A DNA stretch of 64,000 nucleotides, taken from assembly GCF_001632745.1 (NCBI RefSeq), contig NZ_LQRT01000035.1:372001-436000 (forward strand). Reading direction: 5' to 3'. This document shows, one piece after another, positions 26,846 to 35,673 of the stretch; the stretch's first letter is position 1, and each line of letters starts with the position of its first letter. The notes under the pieces are model-generated. The model searched no databases. It worked only from the letters and a program-made list of their open reading frames with translations, and was not told where the DNA came from. Made by a program: the position numbers and the translations under genes. Source of the DNA: Aquimarina aggregata (GTDB taxonomy: Bacteria > Bacteroidota > Bacteroidia > Flavobacteriales > Flavobacteriaceae).

Positions 26846-27970
26846 CTATTCAATAGTTTTGTAAAATTTTATGATATCTTCTGCCAATAATGATGGCTTT
26901 TCCATAGCTGCAAAATGCCCTCCTTTCGACATATTTGTCCATTGTGTTACATTATAACCTTTTGACATGTATGCCCTAGGAGGCTTTGATAATTCTTTAG
27001 GGAAATTAGCATAAGCAACAGGAGGTTTTACGAAATCATTTACGCCAAACTTCATTGGGTTTTTACTGTTTTCGTTATAAATTCTTACCGATGAATGAAT
27101 GGATTGTGTTACCCAATAGAGAGTAATATTAGCTAATATTTCATCTTTTGTAAATATGTTTTCAAGGTTACCCTCATTATCACTCCAACTATTAAATTTT
27201 TCTACTATCCACGCGCATAATCCGATAGGAGAATCATTTAATCCATAGGCCAATGTTATTGGTTTTGTGCTTTGTATATAAGCATATCCTGCTTCTTTTG
27301 CCGACCATTCTTCAAGTCCTTGATTGTATTTTATAACATCCTCAGAAATTTCTTTTTCTTTAAGATAGGGTTTAAAAGAATCAGAGACATAATTAAGATG
27401 TATCCCTATTATATGCTCAGGGTATTTCATACCTAGTCTAGTACTAATTCCTGAACCTATATCTCCTCCTTGTGCACCATATTTTTTATAACCAAGCTCT
27501 AACATTAATTTATGCCATAGATCAGCCACATAAGCATTATCACATCCAGTTTCTACACATTTGCTGGAAAATCCAAATCCAATAACAGAAGGGATTACTA
27601 AATCAAAAGAAAAATTTTCATCATTGGTTAATAGTGGTATGAGCTTTAACATCTCTATAAATGATCCAGGCCATCCATGTGTTATAATTAATGGTATAGA
27701 TTTTTTACTTTTACCTCTAATATGTAAAAAGTGAATTTGATGGCCATCAATATCTGCCATAAAATTAGGGAATGAATTGATTTCACTTTCAATCTTTTTC
27801 CAACTAAAATCATTAAGCCAATAACTACTTAATTCTTTCATATAAGATAAATTGGCACCATAATTCCAATTAGAATTATTAATTTCATCAGGCCAACGAC
27901 TATTCTTAATTCTTAAGTTTAAATCATCAAGAATTTCTTGGTCCACATTTACAAAATAGGGTTCTATCAT
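26846..27970 (-). CDS. Epoxide hydrolase (EHN-type alpha/beta hydrolase)
   Basis: A 374-residue alpha/beta hydrolase with the epoxide hydrolase N-terminal region (residues about 5-110). The oxyanion motif is HGWPG (98-102), the nucleophile is D170 in GAQGGDIGS, and the histidine is H352 in KGGHFAAMEKP. This resembles microsomal-type epoxide hydrolases, which open epoxides to diols, though many bacterial members have unknown substrates. There is no signal peptide, so it is cytoplasmic. No operon partner is obvious; a long inverted-repeat element lies just downstream. Confidence 0.88.
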   Translation of the reverse strand: MIEPYFVNVDQEILDDLNLRIKNSRWPDEINNSNWNYGANLSYMKELSSYWLNDFSWKKIESEINSFPNFMADIDGHQIHFLHIRGKSKKSIPLIITHGWPGSFIEMLKLIPLLTNDENFSFDLVIPSVIGFGFSSKCVETGCDNAYVADLWHKLMLELGYKKYGAQGGDIGSGISTRLGMKYPEHIIGIHLNYVSDSFKPYLKEKEISEDVIKYNQGLEEWSAKEAGYAYIQSTKPITLAYGLNDSPIGLCAWIVEKFNSWSDNEGNLENIFTKDEILANITLYWVTQSIHSSVRIYNENSKNPMKFGVNDFVKPPVAYANFPKELSKPPRAYMSKGYNVTQWTNMSKGGHFAAMEKPSLLAEDIIKFYKTIE

Positions 27971-28076
27971 ATTTTTTTATTTAACTATGGTTTTTGCATG
28001 AAGCATAACTGTTCGTATAAGGATAATAGTCAATTTATAAGTACTTATTTTTTGATTTTAGACATATCCTAAATAT

Positions 28077-28111
28077 AAAAAAAGCGATTTCGATGAAGTA
28101 CCAAAACCGCT
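28077..28111 (-). terminator. Intrinsic terminator after the AraC-led gene set
   Basis: On the minus strand AGCGGTTT (complement of 28104-28111) pairs with AAATCGCT (complement of 28083-28090) through one G-T pair, followed by a run of T. It lies 33 bases past the stop of the gene at 28144. Confidence 0.7.
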
Positions 28112-28143
28112 ATTATTTTATACTTTGTTGTACATAGTGTTTT

Positions 28144-28881
28144 CTATTCAACCAATTTCATAATCATTTTTCTACCACTAATATCAATTTCTTGTTTTAA
28201 AGTTTTTCTTGTCGATATATCAATATAATAGGTATTTATAGCAGTATTTTTTGAAATCTCATCTGTAGTTTCAACCCTCCATATTTGTTTTAACTCTCCA
28301 TTGTGTTTTATGGCTGATATTTCGGTATTCAAGATTGTTGCTGTAATGACTCCAATTTTTGATTTTGGATTATAATCAAATATAGAAATAGAGTTAGAAT
28401 AACCATTTTTTAAAGGAAGTAACCTTATAAGTTGAGGATAAAAATTACTGTCAAAAAAGGGCTTGTCAGCTTCTTCAGATATCTGAGTTCTAGTGTTGGT
28501 TCGTTTATCTAAATAATAACCCGTTATTTTTTCGTCAAATTTTAAAACCATATCTCTTTGTTGGTTGAATGAAGAATGGTAAATAGGGGCAAAGTTTTTA
28601 GTGCTAACAATTGTACTATCAATCCATTTACTTGCTGATTGTTGCATCACTACGGTTGTTATAATAGAAGTTCTATCTTTTTCTTTACTAATTTTAGTGT
28701 GAATGTCTCCTATTTTAATTTCAATTGAATCCTTAACCATAAACCAAGACATTTTCGAAGTTTCCGACTCGAGCAGATTTATGTCCGAAGGATTGTTTTT
28801 AGGACTTAAGGGTAATTCTTGACAAGTTGCTAGAGTAGAAGATCCAAGAATAAACAATAAAAGGTAAAATATTGCTGGCAT
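28144..28881 (-). CDS. Exported protein of unknown function, DUF3108-like
   Basis: A 245-residue protein with an N-terminal signal segment (LLLFILGSSTLATCQE). The body is strand-rich: KFDEKITGYYLDKRTNT, then LLPLKNGYSNSISIFDYNP, then IWRVETTDEIS and a final YYIDISTRKTLKQEI. This arrangement resembles DUF3108-type periplasmic beta proteins, but I could not confirm it. It is the last of three minus-strand genes behind an AraC regulator (gaps of 17 and 25 bases), so it is probably co-regulated with them. Confidence 0.6.
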   Translation of the reverse strand: MPAIFYLLLFILGSSTLATCQELPLSPKNNPSDINLLESETSKMSWFMVKDSIEIKIGDIHTKISKEKDRTSIITTVVMQQSASKWIDSTIVSTKNFAPIYHSSFNQQRDMVLKFDEKITGYYLDKRTNTRTQISEEADKPFFDSNFYPQLIRLLPLKNGYSNSISIFDYNPKSKIGVITATILNTEISAIKHNGELKQIWRVETTDEISKNTAINTYYIDISTRKTLKQEIDISGRKMIMKLVE

Positions 28882-28898
28882 TTATAAGAAGTTTATTA

Positions 28899-29189
28899 TT
28901 AATTACGTAATTGAAAAAGTATATCCATAATTTCAATATCTGGCGTTTCGGTGATAGTGTAGGCAGTTGGAATACTTTTGGCTAAATCAGATGTTTGGTA
29001 TTTTTGTAGAGATGTTATAGAATCCCAAACATAAACTCCTCCATATTCTCCCTCAATACCTGTTTTTACATAGTATTTTTGTAGAAGTCCTGGAATAGAT
29101 TTAAAATTCAATTCTCTTTCTTTTGCTCTTCGTAATAACTCATCTTCTGGCAAATCTGATTTCAACTTTATAATTTGTAATATCATCAT
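28899..29189 (-). CDS. YdhR-like small monooxygenase-fold protein
   Basis: A 96-residue protein. The pattern ILQIIKLKSDLPEDELLRRAKERELNFKSIPGL, split over a strand and helix, then GGVYVWDSITSLQKYQTSDL and a final strand, fits the dimeric ferredoxin-like (ABM/YdhR) fold of putative monooxygenases. No cofactor residues are diagnostic. It lies between the AraC regulator and the DUF3108-like gene and probably shares their transcript. Confidence 0.7.
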   Translation of the reverse strand: MMILQIIKLKSDLPEDELLRRAKERELNFKSIPGLLQKYYVKTGIEGEYGGVYVWDSITSLQKYQTSDLAKSIPTAYTITETPDIEIMDILFQLRN

Positions 29190-29214
29190 GAATAAGTTTT
29201 ATTAGAAATGCAAG

Positions 29215-29964
29215 CTATTCATTTTTAATAATTGAAAATTGTAAAAATCGGTCGTTTTTATTTTTCAGTAATACTTTTGGTGTAAATCCAGTTATTTTCT
29301 TTATTCCTTTTATAAAATGTGGTTGATCAAAATAACCTTGTTGCGGATATAATTCTCCTTTTTTTATCTGACTAAAAGTAGCAGCTCCTTTTCTAATATT
29401 ACTATACGTTTTTAATGAAAGACCAAAAGTGGATTGAAAATATCGATTTATTTGTCGTTCTGACCAATGAGCTGTTTGCGAATAATATTGAACAGTCTTA
29501 TTTCCTTTTGTTTGATTAATCGATATTAACAGCTTCTCTTTTCTTGGATCAATTGAGTTTTCTTCTTCAATACATGATTGTAAATATTGGTTAAAATGTT
29601 CAAATATACTTGAGTCAACATATTCGCTAAGCTTATAAAGATGTGAGTCAGATTTTTCTAATTCTTTTATAGTATTGAGCATTGTGCTCATTTTTTTACG
29701 AATTATATTTTCGATGGCAAGCAACCTAAATTGTACACCATAAATCGTAGTTTCTGGCGCGATAAGTACATTTGTTTTTTGATCCCATAAGCCACTTAAA
29801 AACACCCCTTCTAAATTGTTCTTATGATAACAAATCAATACATCGAAAAATCCATCGGGGAATATCGTGTAATATTGAAAATCTTTATTCTTGTTTTCAA
29901 TCTTCCAATAACATCTTACATAGTCCTTAAGGTTTTGATTAGGTTGTTGCTGAAAATAAATCAT
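29215..29964 (-). CDS. AraC-family transcriptional regulator
   Basis: A 249-residue regulator. The N-terminal ligand-type domain begins YFQQQPNQNLKDYVRCYWKI and contains FPDGFFDVLICY, a pattern common in Bacteroidota AraC proteins with a DUF6597-type sensor. The C-terminal pair of helix-turn-helices includes YSQTAHWSERQINRYFQST and GYFDQPHFIKGIKKITGFTP (the classic DQSHF-like recognition region). It heads a three-gene minus-strand set and likely regulates it. Confidence 0.88.
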   Translation of the reverse strand: MIYFQQQPNQNLKDYVRCYWKIENKNKDFQYYTIFPDGFFDVLICYHKNNLEGVFLSGLWDQKTNVLIAPETTIYGVQFRLLAIENIIRKKMSTMLNTIKELEKSDSHLYKLSEYVDSSIFEHFNQYLQSCIEEENSIDPRKEKLLISINQTKGNKTVQYYSQTAHWSERQINRYFQSTFGLSLKTYSNIRKGAATFSQIKKGELYPQQGYFDQPHFIKGIKKITGFTPKVLLKNKNDRFLQFSIIKNE

Positions 29965-30063
29965 CCAAAATTGTTATTTTAAATTTTGTCACTTCTTATT
30001 TACATTTATCTATCTTATTCCTTTGTTATTTATTAATTCTATTCTCAATTAATTATGTACAAC

Positions 30064-30566
30064 ACTGTAGTAAAGTTACCCTGGTAACTATATTTCTTTA
30101 TTATCAAGTATATAGTTTACTCTTTTTATGCTCTTAAGCCCATAAAACTAAATTTATCTTTTAAGAATTCATTACTAAAACCCACATAGATTCTTAAAAA
30201 GTTATATGTATATGATGATACTTTTTACCAAAAAAAACTTATTAAAACAGTAGTTAACACTAACAGTACAACAGATAATATTCTATAGTTTTTATACCAA
30301 GGCAAGCTGGCTAGTTCTTTGGTTTCTTCTGTAAAAATCTCCTTTTTATAGGTATACTCTACAATTTGTTCTTCAGATTGTGGCTTGGTGGATAAACTGG
30401 TAATAACATGTACTAGTAAACTAATCACAAAAAGCAGATTTGCTTTGGCTAGAAAATGTAACTCGTTAAGCTCTATTACAAGATCATATTTAAGAGATAA
30501 AATCATAAATAAGGCACAGGCGCCACCAATTAACAGACTAACAAATGCACCATTACCATTGGCCCT
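30064..30566 (-). repeat. Symporter 3' end and flank, parent of the scattered copies
   Basis: This segment covers the last third of the 3' part of the symporter gene plus 160 bases beyond its stop. It is the intact version of the fragments at 21960-22304 and 22895-23148, and its coding end resembles 20708-20764. The 260-base gap 29965-30224 contains this flank and nothing else I recognise. Confidence 0.85.
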
Positions 30567-31943
30567 TTTCCAGAACATCCCTAATAAAAAGGCTGCCACT
30601 ACAGGTGGACATGTAAATGCAATCACCAACTGTAAATACCCCCAAAGAGAATCACTTACTTTCTCTATCACGGGCACCCATAATGATGCAAGAATCACCA
30701 AAATCAAAGTCGCTATTTGCCCTGCACGCACCAATTGTTTACTAGTCATTTCTGGTCGTAACTGCTTTATAAAATCCATAGTTATCAATGTCGAAGCAGA
30801 GTTAAAAGTAGCAGAAACTGATGACATCATAGCGGCCATTAATCCTGCAACCACTAGACCTAATACCCCAACAGGTAATAATTGAAACAATAGCACAGGA
30901 TACGTTAGGTTAGGACAATCTGAAAGACTCTGGCACATGGTACCATCTGCTAGTGGGTAATTTAACTCAGAAATATCTAATGTATTAAATAATAACAATG
31001 CTAATACACCAGGTACAATCATTATAAAAATAACAGGTAGCTTAAGCAATCCCGCAAAAAGTGCTCCCCATCGACCATGATTTAAATTTTTGGCCCCAAG
31101 AACACGTTGCACCATAAATTGATTATTAGCCCAAAAATAAAACCCTAATAAAGGCACACCAGTAAGTAATCCCCACCAAGGCATAAATTCGTCATTACTT
31201 GGTCTGACCAAACTAAAAACTTCATTAGCATTTTGTGGTATAAATTTTCCTTCCTCGGCTCTATTTCCAAAATTTACTTCACCGGCAGCAAGCATTCCGT
31301 CAAGTTTACCCATCATCGCATTCCAACCACCACCCAACTCATCAAATGCAAAATAGGTAAGCAAACAAGATCCTATAATTAGCAATACTGCTTGAATTAC
31401 TTCGGTTTGGATTACAGAATTTAATCCCCCAGGTATCGTATATGCTGCTGCTGCAATAGCTAAACCTATTATGATAACCGTAGATGAGGTCTCTGGAAAC
31501 AATAACTTAAGAACAATACTACCCACATACAATCCTGCCGCAGTATCTACCATTACATTACCGATAATGGTAATAAAAGAGAAATAATACCGTGACCTTT
31601 TATCGTATCTTTTTTGTAGAAATTCTGGCATTGTATACACTCCAGATTTTAAATAGAATGGTAAAAAGAATATGGCAAAAAATATCAAAACAACAACAGC
31701 ATACCACTCGTAGTTATATACATTAATATTTGTTTGATAGGCATCTGAGGCTAATCCAACAAGAGTCGAACTTGAAATATTTGCAGAAAATAAAGCAATC
31801 CCAACAATTGGCCAGGTCATTGTACGACCTCCTAAAAAATAATCCTCTGAGCTTTCTCGTTTAGATTTTGATATTCCGTAGATAATAATCCCGATTAAAT
31901 ACACAACAATTACTGTAATGTCTACGTATGATAATTCATTCAT
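30225..31943 (-). CDS. Sodium/solute symporter (SSS family, SGLT-like)
   Basis: A 572-residue transporter with about 14 membrane helices. The family pattern is clear at the N-terminus (DYFLGGRTMTWPIVGIALFS, ISSSTLVG) and in GGLNSVIQTEVIQAVLLIIG and the Na-binding region MAAMMSSVSATFNSASTLIT. SGLT-like members carry sugars, inositol or similar solutes with sodium. Its last 50 residues (QSEEQIVEYTYKKEIFTEE on) occur as broken copies 8-10 kb away towards the trehalase gene. A sugar role paired with trehalase is therefore plausible but unproven. Confidence 0.93.
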   Translation of the reverse strand: MNELSYVDITVIVVYLIGIIIYGISKSKRESSEDYFLGGRTMTWPIVGIALFSANISSSTLVGLASDAYQTNINVYNYEWYAVVVLIFFAIFFLPFYLKSGVYTMPEFLQKRYDKRSRYYFSFITIIGNVMVDTAAGLYVGSIVLKLLFPETSSTVIIIGLAIAAAAYTIPGGLNSVIQTEVIQAVLLIIGSCLLTYFAFDELGGGWNAMMGKLDGMLAAGEVNFGNRAEEGKFIPQNANEVFSLVRPSNDEFMPWWGLLTGVPLLGFYFWANNQFMVQRVLGAKNLNHGRWGALFAGLLKLPVIFIMIVPGVLALLLFNTLDISELNYPLADGTMCQSLSDCPNLTYPVLLFQLLPVGVLGLVVAGLMAAMMSSVSATFNSASTLITMDFIKQLRPEMTSKQLVRAGQIATLILVILASLWVPVIEKVSDSLWGYLQLVIAFTCPPVVAAFLLGMFWKRANGNGAFVSLLIGGACALFMILSLKYDLVIELNELHFLAKANLLFVISLLVHVITSLSTKPQSEEQIVEYTYKKEIFTEETKELASLPWYKNYRILSVVLLVLTTVLISFFW

Positions 31944-32124
31944 ATGTGAAATATTTATATTCTATTTTTAACATGAAGATTAGGGGATTAAAAATTAAAT
32001 AGTTTTTAATTTTTAGCACAACGTCAATGAAATATACAAGATAATTACAAAATGATCGTTTTTTTGGAAGACAAAAAGCGTAAAACCAGCAATACAAACG
32101 TTTGTATTATTAAATTTTCAAAAT

Positions 32125-33054
32125 CTATTTATTTTTCAGGAATTGTATGTTTCTATTTAATCCTGAAAACTTAGTTCTTTTTACTGCAGATTTCTGAAAG
32201 ACTTTAGAAAATACGTCTTGGGTAATTTCTTCCCAATCTTTTTTTGTCATCTCTAACAATTCTGGTTTTGGATTAAAAAGGGGTTCATTATGCGCTTTTG
32301 AGAACCTATTCCATGGGCAAACATCCTGACAAACATCACATCCAAACATCCAGTCATCAAACTTACCTCTATAATCTTGCGGAATTTCTTCTTTTAATTC
32401 AATTGTAAAATAAGAGATGCATTTGCTGCCATCTACAACATAAGGTTCTACAATCGCTTGTGTTGGACAAGCATCTATACAGGCAGTGCAAGTACCGCAA
32501 TGATCTGTAACTGGCGTATCATACTCTAATTCTAAATCTATAATTAATTCTGCAATAAAATAAAATGAGCCAACACGTTGTGTAATAAGGTTACTATTTT
32601 TTCCTATCCATCCTAATCCACTTTTTGCAGCCCAAGCTTTGTCCAGTACAGGAGCAGAATCTACAAAAGCTCGTCCGTGAACTTCTCCTACCTCCTCCTG
32701 GATAGTATGTAACAATTCTTTTAATTTATCCTTAATTACAAAGTGATAATCTGTTCCATAGGCATATTTTGATATTTTTGGAGCTTCCGGATCTTTCTGT
32801 GTTTCTGAAGGATAATAATTCAGCAATAAGGAAACTACACTTTTTGATTCTTCTACTAATTTTGTAGGATCTAAACGTTTATCAAAATGGTTTTCCATAT
32901 ACTGCATTTGGCCATGCATATTTTTATGTAACCATTTTTCTAGACGCGGGGCTTCTTCTTCTAAAAAACCAGCTTTACTAATCCCGCAAGAAAGAAATCC
33001 TAATCTTTTGGCTTCTGCCTTAATAAATTGAGTATGTTTTCTACGAGAATCCAT
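32125..33054 (-). CDS. queG: Epoxyqueuosine reductase
   Basis: Catalyses the last step of queuosine tRNA modification, reducing epoxyqueuosine with cobalamin and two [4Fe-4S] clusters. The 309-residue length is normal. The clusters are marked by CGTCTACIDACPTQAI and CDVCQDVCPWNRF, and the RAFVDSAPVLDKAWA region forms the substrate and catalytic site with the conserved Asp. It starts 7 bases after the P450 gene and is third in the ruvB operon. Confidence 0.95.
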   Translation of the reverse strand: MDSRRKHTQFIKAEAKRLGFLSCGISKAGFLEEEAPRLEKWLHKNMHGQMQYMENHFDKRLDPTKLVEESKSVVSLLLNYYPSETQKDPEAPKISKYAYGTDYHFVIKDKLKELLHTIQEEVGEVHGRAFVDSAPVLDKAWAAKSGLGWIGKNSNLITQRVGSFYFIAELIIDLELEYDTPVTDHCGTCTACIDACPTQAIVEPYVVDGSKCISYFTIELKEEIPQDYRGKFDDWMFGCDVCQDVCPWNRFSKAHNEPLFNPKPELLEMTKKDWEEITQDVFSKVFQKSAVKRTKFSGLNRNIQFLKNK

Positions 33055-33061
33055 ATCAACT

Positions 33062-34390
33062 TTATCTTTGTGTAAATTTTAAAGTAGAGCCTTGTGGTTT
33101 TAGGGTGATTAAAGGATTTACCTGAATTTCTTCTGACGTTGTTGTAATTGTATATTGTTGAATCAATTCACTAACCACAACAATCATTTCATACATTGCA
33201 AAATTACTTCCAACACACATTCTTGGTCCTGCTCCAAAAGGAAAATACCAATCAGCATATTCTTTTTTATTTTCGGGGTTAAATCGATCTGGATTAAATA
33301 CCAATGGTTCTTTCCAAAAATCTAGATGCCTATGAATTTCGAAAAATGAAATTAAAACTGTAGTTCCTTTCGGTAATTGAAGATCTTTATAGGTATCGGA
33401 TTCAATAGCAACTCTGTCTGAAAAATATACTGGCGGATATAATCGCATTGCTTCTTCTATGCACTGTTTTGTATATTGACTTTTTGCAAATTGATCCATA
33501 ATTGACAAATCTTCATCTTTAGATTTCATCACTTCATCATATGCCTTTTCTTGTATTTCTGGATGCATCCCTAGTAGTAATAATGAAAAGGTTAATGCAT
33601 TTGATGTGGTTTCATGACCAGCTACAAAAAGAATCAAGATTTCATCTATTAGTTGCTCATTATTCATAGATGTACCATCATCATACTTTGATGCCAATAG
33701 CATATCTAAAAGATCATCATAAGTAGCAGTATCGTTTCTGCGTTGCTCAATAATAGTATTTAATATATTCCGTGCTTCATTTGTGAGCATTTTTGAACTC
33801 TTCATCTGCCCACTAAGATAGAACCACCATCGTTTATAAGGTTGTCGTATCTCTTTGATTAAAGAATTTTGAGCAGTTTCGGTGATGTATTGCAATCTAG
33901 AAATTGTATTCCCTGTATCGGTATAACTAAATAATGATTTTGCGACTACTTTAAACGCTAAATCACTCATAAACGGATGTATATCTACAGTTTGATTTGG
34001 CGTTATCTTAGACAACTCTTCTTTGATTGTTTCTTTAATGGTTCCTGCAATAAGATCTAGTTTCTTTTTATAAAAAGCAGGTTGTATTAGTCGTCTTTGT
34101 TTTAACCAATACTCGCCATTAGATGTCAACAAACCATTTCCGATATACCTACCTAAGTCTTTTGTTTGTAATGAGGACTTATGATACGAACGATGTTGAT
34201 GTTGTAACATATGTTTTGCAAAACCAGCATCTCGAGTAAAAATTGCAGATTTTCCGAATCCTAAATTCACTTCAAACACATCTCCGTGCTTCTCAAAATT
34301 TTCATTGTGAAAAGGAAGCGGGTTTTTTAAAATACGTTTTGCATTTCTAAGTACTCTAAGAAATGAAACCTCAGGAATTGTCTTACTCAT
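33062..34390 (-). CDS. Cytochrome P450
   Basis: A 442-residue haem-thiolate monooxygenase. The oxygen-binding helix is FVAGHETTSNAL, the ExxR is EEAMR in CIEEAMRLYPP, and the haem loop is FPFGAGPRMCVG with ligand C392. There is no signal or anchor, so it is soluble, and it needs a ferredoxin partner not found nearby. Many flavobacterial P450s of this type are thought to act on fatty acids or terpenes; the substrate here is unknown. It sits between ruvB (21 bases upstream) and queG, so it is expressed with housekeeping genes. Confidence 0.93.
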   Translation of the reverse strand: MSKTIPEVSFLRVLRNAKRILKNPLPFHNENFEKHGDVFEVNLGFGKSAIFTRDAGFAKHMLQHQHRSYHKSSLQTKDLGRYIGNGLLTSNGEYWLKQRRLIQPAFYKKKLDLIAGTIKETIKEELSKITPNQTVDIHPFMSDLAFKVVAKSLFSYTDTGNTISRLQYITETAQNSLIKEIRQPYKRWWFYLSGQMKSSKMLTNEARNILNTIIEQRRNDTATYDDLLDMLLASKYDDGTSMNNEQLIDEILILFVAGHETTSNALTFSLLLLGMHPEIQEKAYDEVMKSKDEDLSIMDQFAKSQYTKQCIEEAMRLYPPVYFSDRVAIESDTYKDLQLPKGTTVLISFFEIHRHLDFWKEPLVFNPDRFNPENKKEYADWYFPFGAGPRMCVGSNFAMYEMIVVVSELIQQYTITTTSEEIQVNPLITLKPQGSTLKFTQR

Positions 34391-34411
34391 ATATTGATCA
34401 AATAAATAATC

Positions 34412-35434
34412 TTAAAATAATCCACCCTGGATTCCGCCTTTGATGCGTCCCAGATGCTTATATGCTGCTTCAGTAACTTCTCTACCGCGTGGAGTACGCA
34501 TAATAAATCCTTGTTGTATTAAAAATGGCTCGTATACTTCTTCTATAGTTTCTGCACTTTCACTTACTGCAGTTGCTAAAGTTGTAATCCCAACAGGGCC
34601 ACCTTTAAACTTATCTATTAATGTGGTTAAAATCTTATTATCCATCTCATCCAAACCGTGAGCATCCACATTTAAAGCTTTTAAAGCGAATTTTGAAATT
34701 TCAATATCAATTTTACCGTTACCTTTAATTTGTGCAAAATCTCGTACTCTTCGTAAAAGAGCATTAGCAATTCTTGGTGTTCCTCTACTTCTTCCTGCAA
34801 TTTCGATTGCTGCTTCCATAGAAATAGGAACATTAAGAATATGTGCACTTCGTTCTACTATCGTAGCAAGAAGTTCGGTTGTATAATATTGTAATCGTGA
34901 TTGAATACCAAAACGTGCACGCATTGGGGCAGTTAGTAATCCGGACCTAGTTGTAGCACCGATAAGAGTAAAAGGATTAAGAGTAATTTGCACTGTACGC
35001 GCATTTGGACCACTCTCAATCATAATGTCGATCTTATAATCTTCCATTGCAGAATATAAGTACTCTTCTACAATAGGACTTAGACGGTGAATCTCATCGA
35101 TAAATAAAACATCTCTCTCATCTAAATTAGTAAGCAATCCTGCCAGATCTCCCGGTTTATCCAAAACCGGTCCAGAGGTTACTTTTATACCAACACCAAG
35201 TTCGTTTGATAAAATATGTGCTAAAGTTGTTTTTCCTAGACCAGGAGGACCGTGAAACAGGGTATGATCCAGTGCCTCTCCTCTTAGATTAGCCGCCTGA
35301 ACAAAAATCCTAAGATTTTCTAATACTTGATCTTGCCCAGCAAAGTCTTCAAATGTAAGAGGCCTTAATGCTCTTTCAATATCAAGATCTTCATTAGATA
35401 AATTATCGTTTGTTGGATTAAGATTTTCGTTCAT
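34412..35434 (-). CDS. ruvB: Holliday junction DNA helicase RuvB
   Basis: The AAA+ motor of the RuvAB branch-migration complex. The 340-residue protein has Walker A HGPPGLGKTTLAHI (62-69 core), Walker B VLFIDEIHRL, sensor 1 in LIGATTRSGLLTAPMRARFG with the Arg finger, and a C-terminal winged helix ending TPRGREVTEAAYKHLG. It is first in ruvB-P450-queG and divergent from the GntR operon. Confidence 0.97.
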   Translation of the reverse strand: MNENLNPTNDNLSNEDLDIERALRPLTFEDFAGQDQVLENLRIFVQAANLRGEALDHTLFHGPPGLGKTTLAHILSNELGVGIKVTSGPVLDKPGDLAGLLTNLDERDVLFIDEIHRLSPIVEEYLYSAMEDYKIDIMIESGPNARTVQITLNPFTLIGATTRSGLLTAPMRARFGIQSRLQYYTTELLATIVERSAHILNVPISMEAAIEIAGRSRGTPRIANALLRRVRDFAQIKGNGKIDIEISKFALKALNVDAHGLDEMDNKILTTLIDKFKGGPVGITTLATAVSESAETIEEVYEPFLIQQGFIMRTPRGREVTEAAYKHLGRIKGGIQGGLF

Positions 35435-35638
35435 TTTTTAATGCATTATCAATTCCCGAGTAGATTGCAAAACAAATATACTAGAAAAAGTCCAGCAGTA
35501 TTGACATATCCCCTATCGAAAATAAAATACACTTAATTGTCAAAGCACATAAGCATTGCCAACACAACTAGACCTATTAGATGATTTTTATTTTTAATTA
35601 AAACGTAACTACCTATTATACAGATTAAAAAAAATTGT

Positions 35639-35668
35639 ATATTGCATTTTGTATACAAAATACAATAT
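35639..35668. promoter_or_regulatory. 30-bp near-perfect palindrome, likely GntR operator
   Basis: ATATTGCATTTTGTA (35639-35653) faces TACAAAATACAATAT (35654-35668). All pairs match except one (position 7 of each arm), and the inner 16 bases ATTTTGTATACAAAAT are perfect. It ends 5 bases before the GntR start codon at 35674, as expected for an autoregulatory operator of the adjacent FCD-type GntR protein. Its position would block transcription or early elongation of the whole operon. Confidence 0.75.
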
Positions 35669-35673
35669 TATTC

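Noticed and set aside
20688..30224. A complete contractile injection system or prophage
   Set aside because: No sheath, tube, baseplate, AAA ATPase, integrase or phage structural genes are visible; only one leader-bearing protein.
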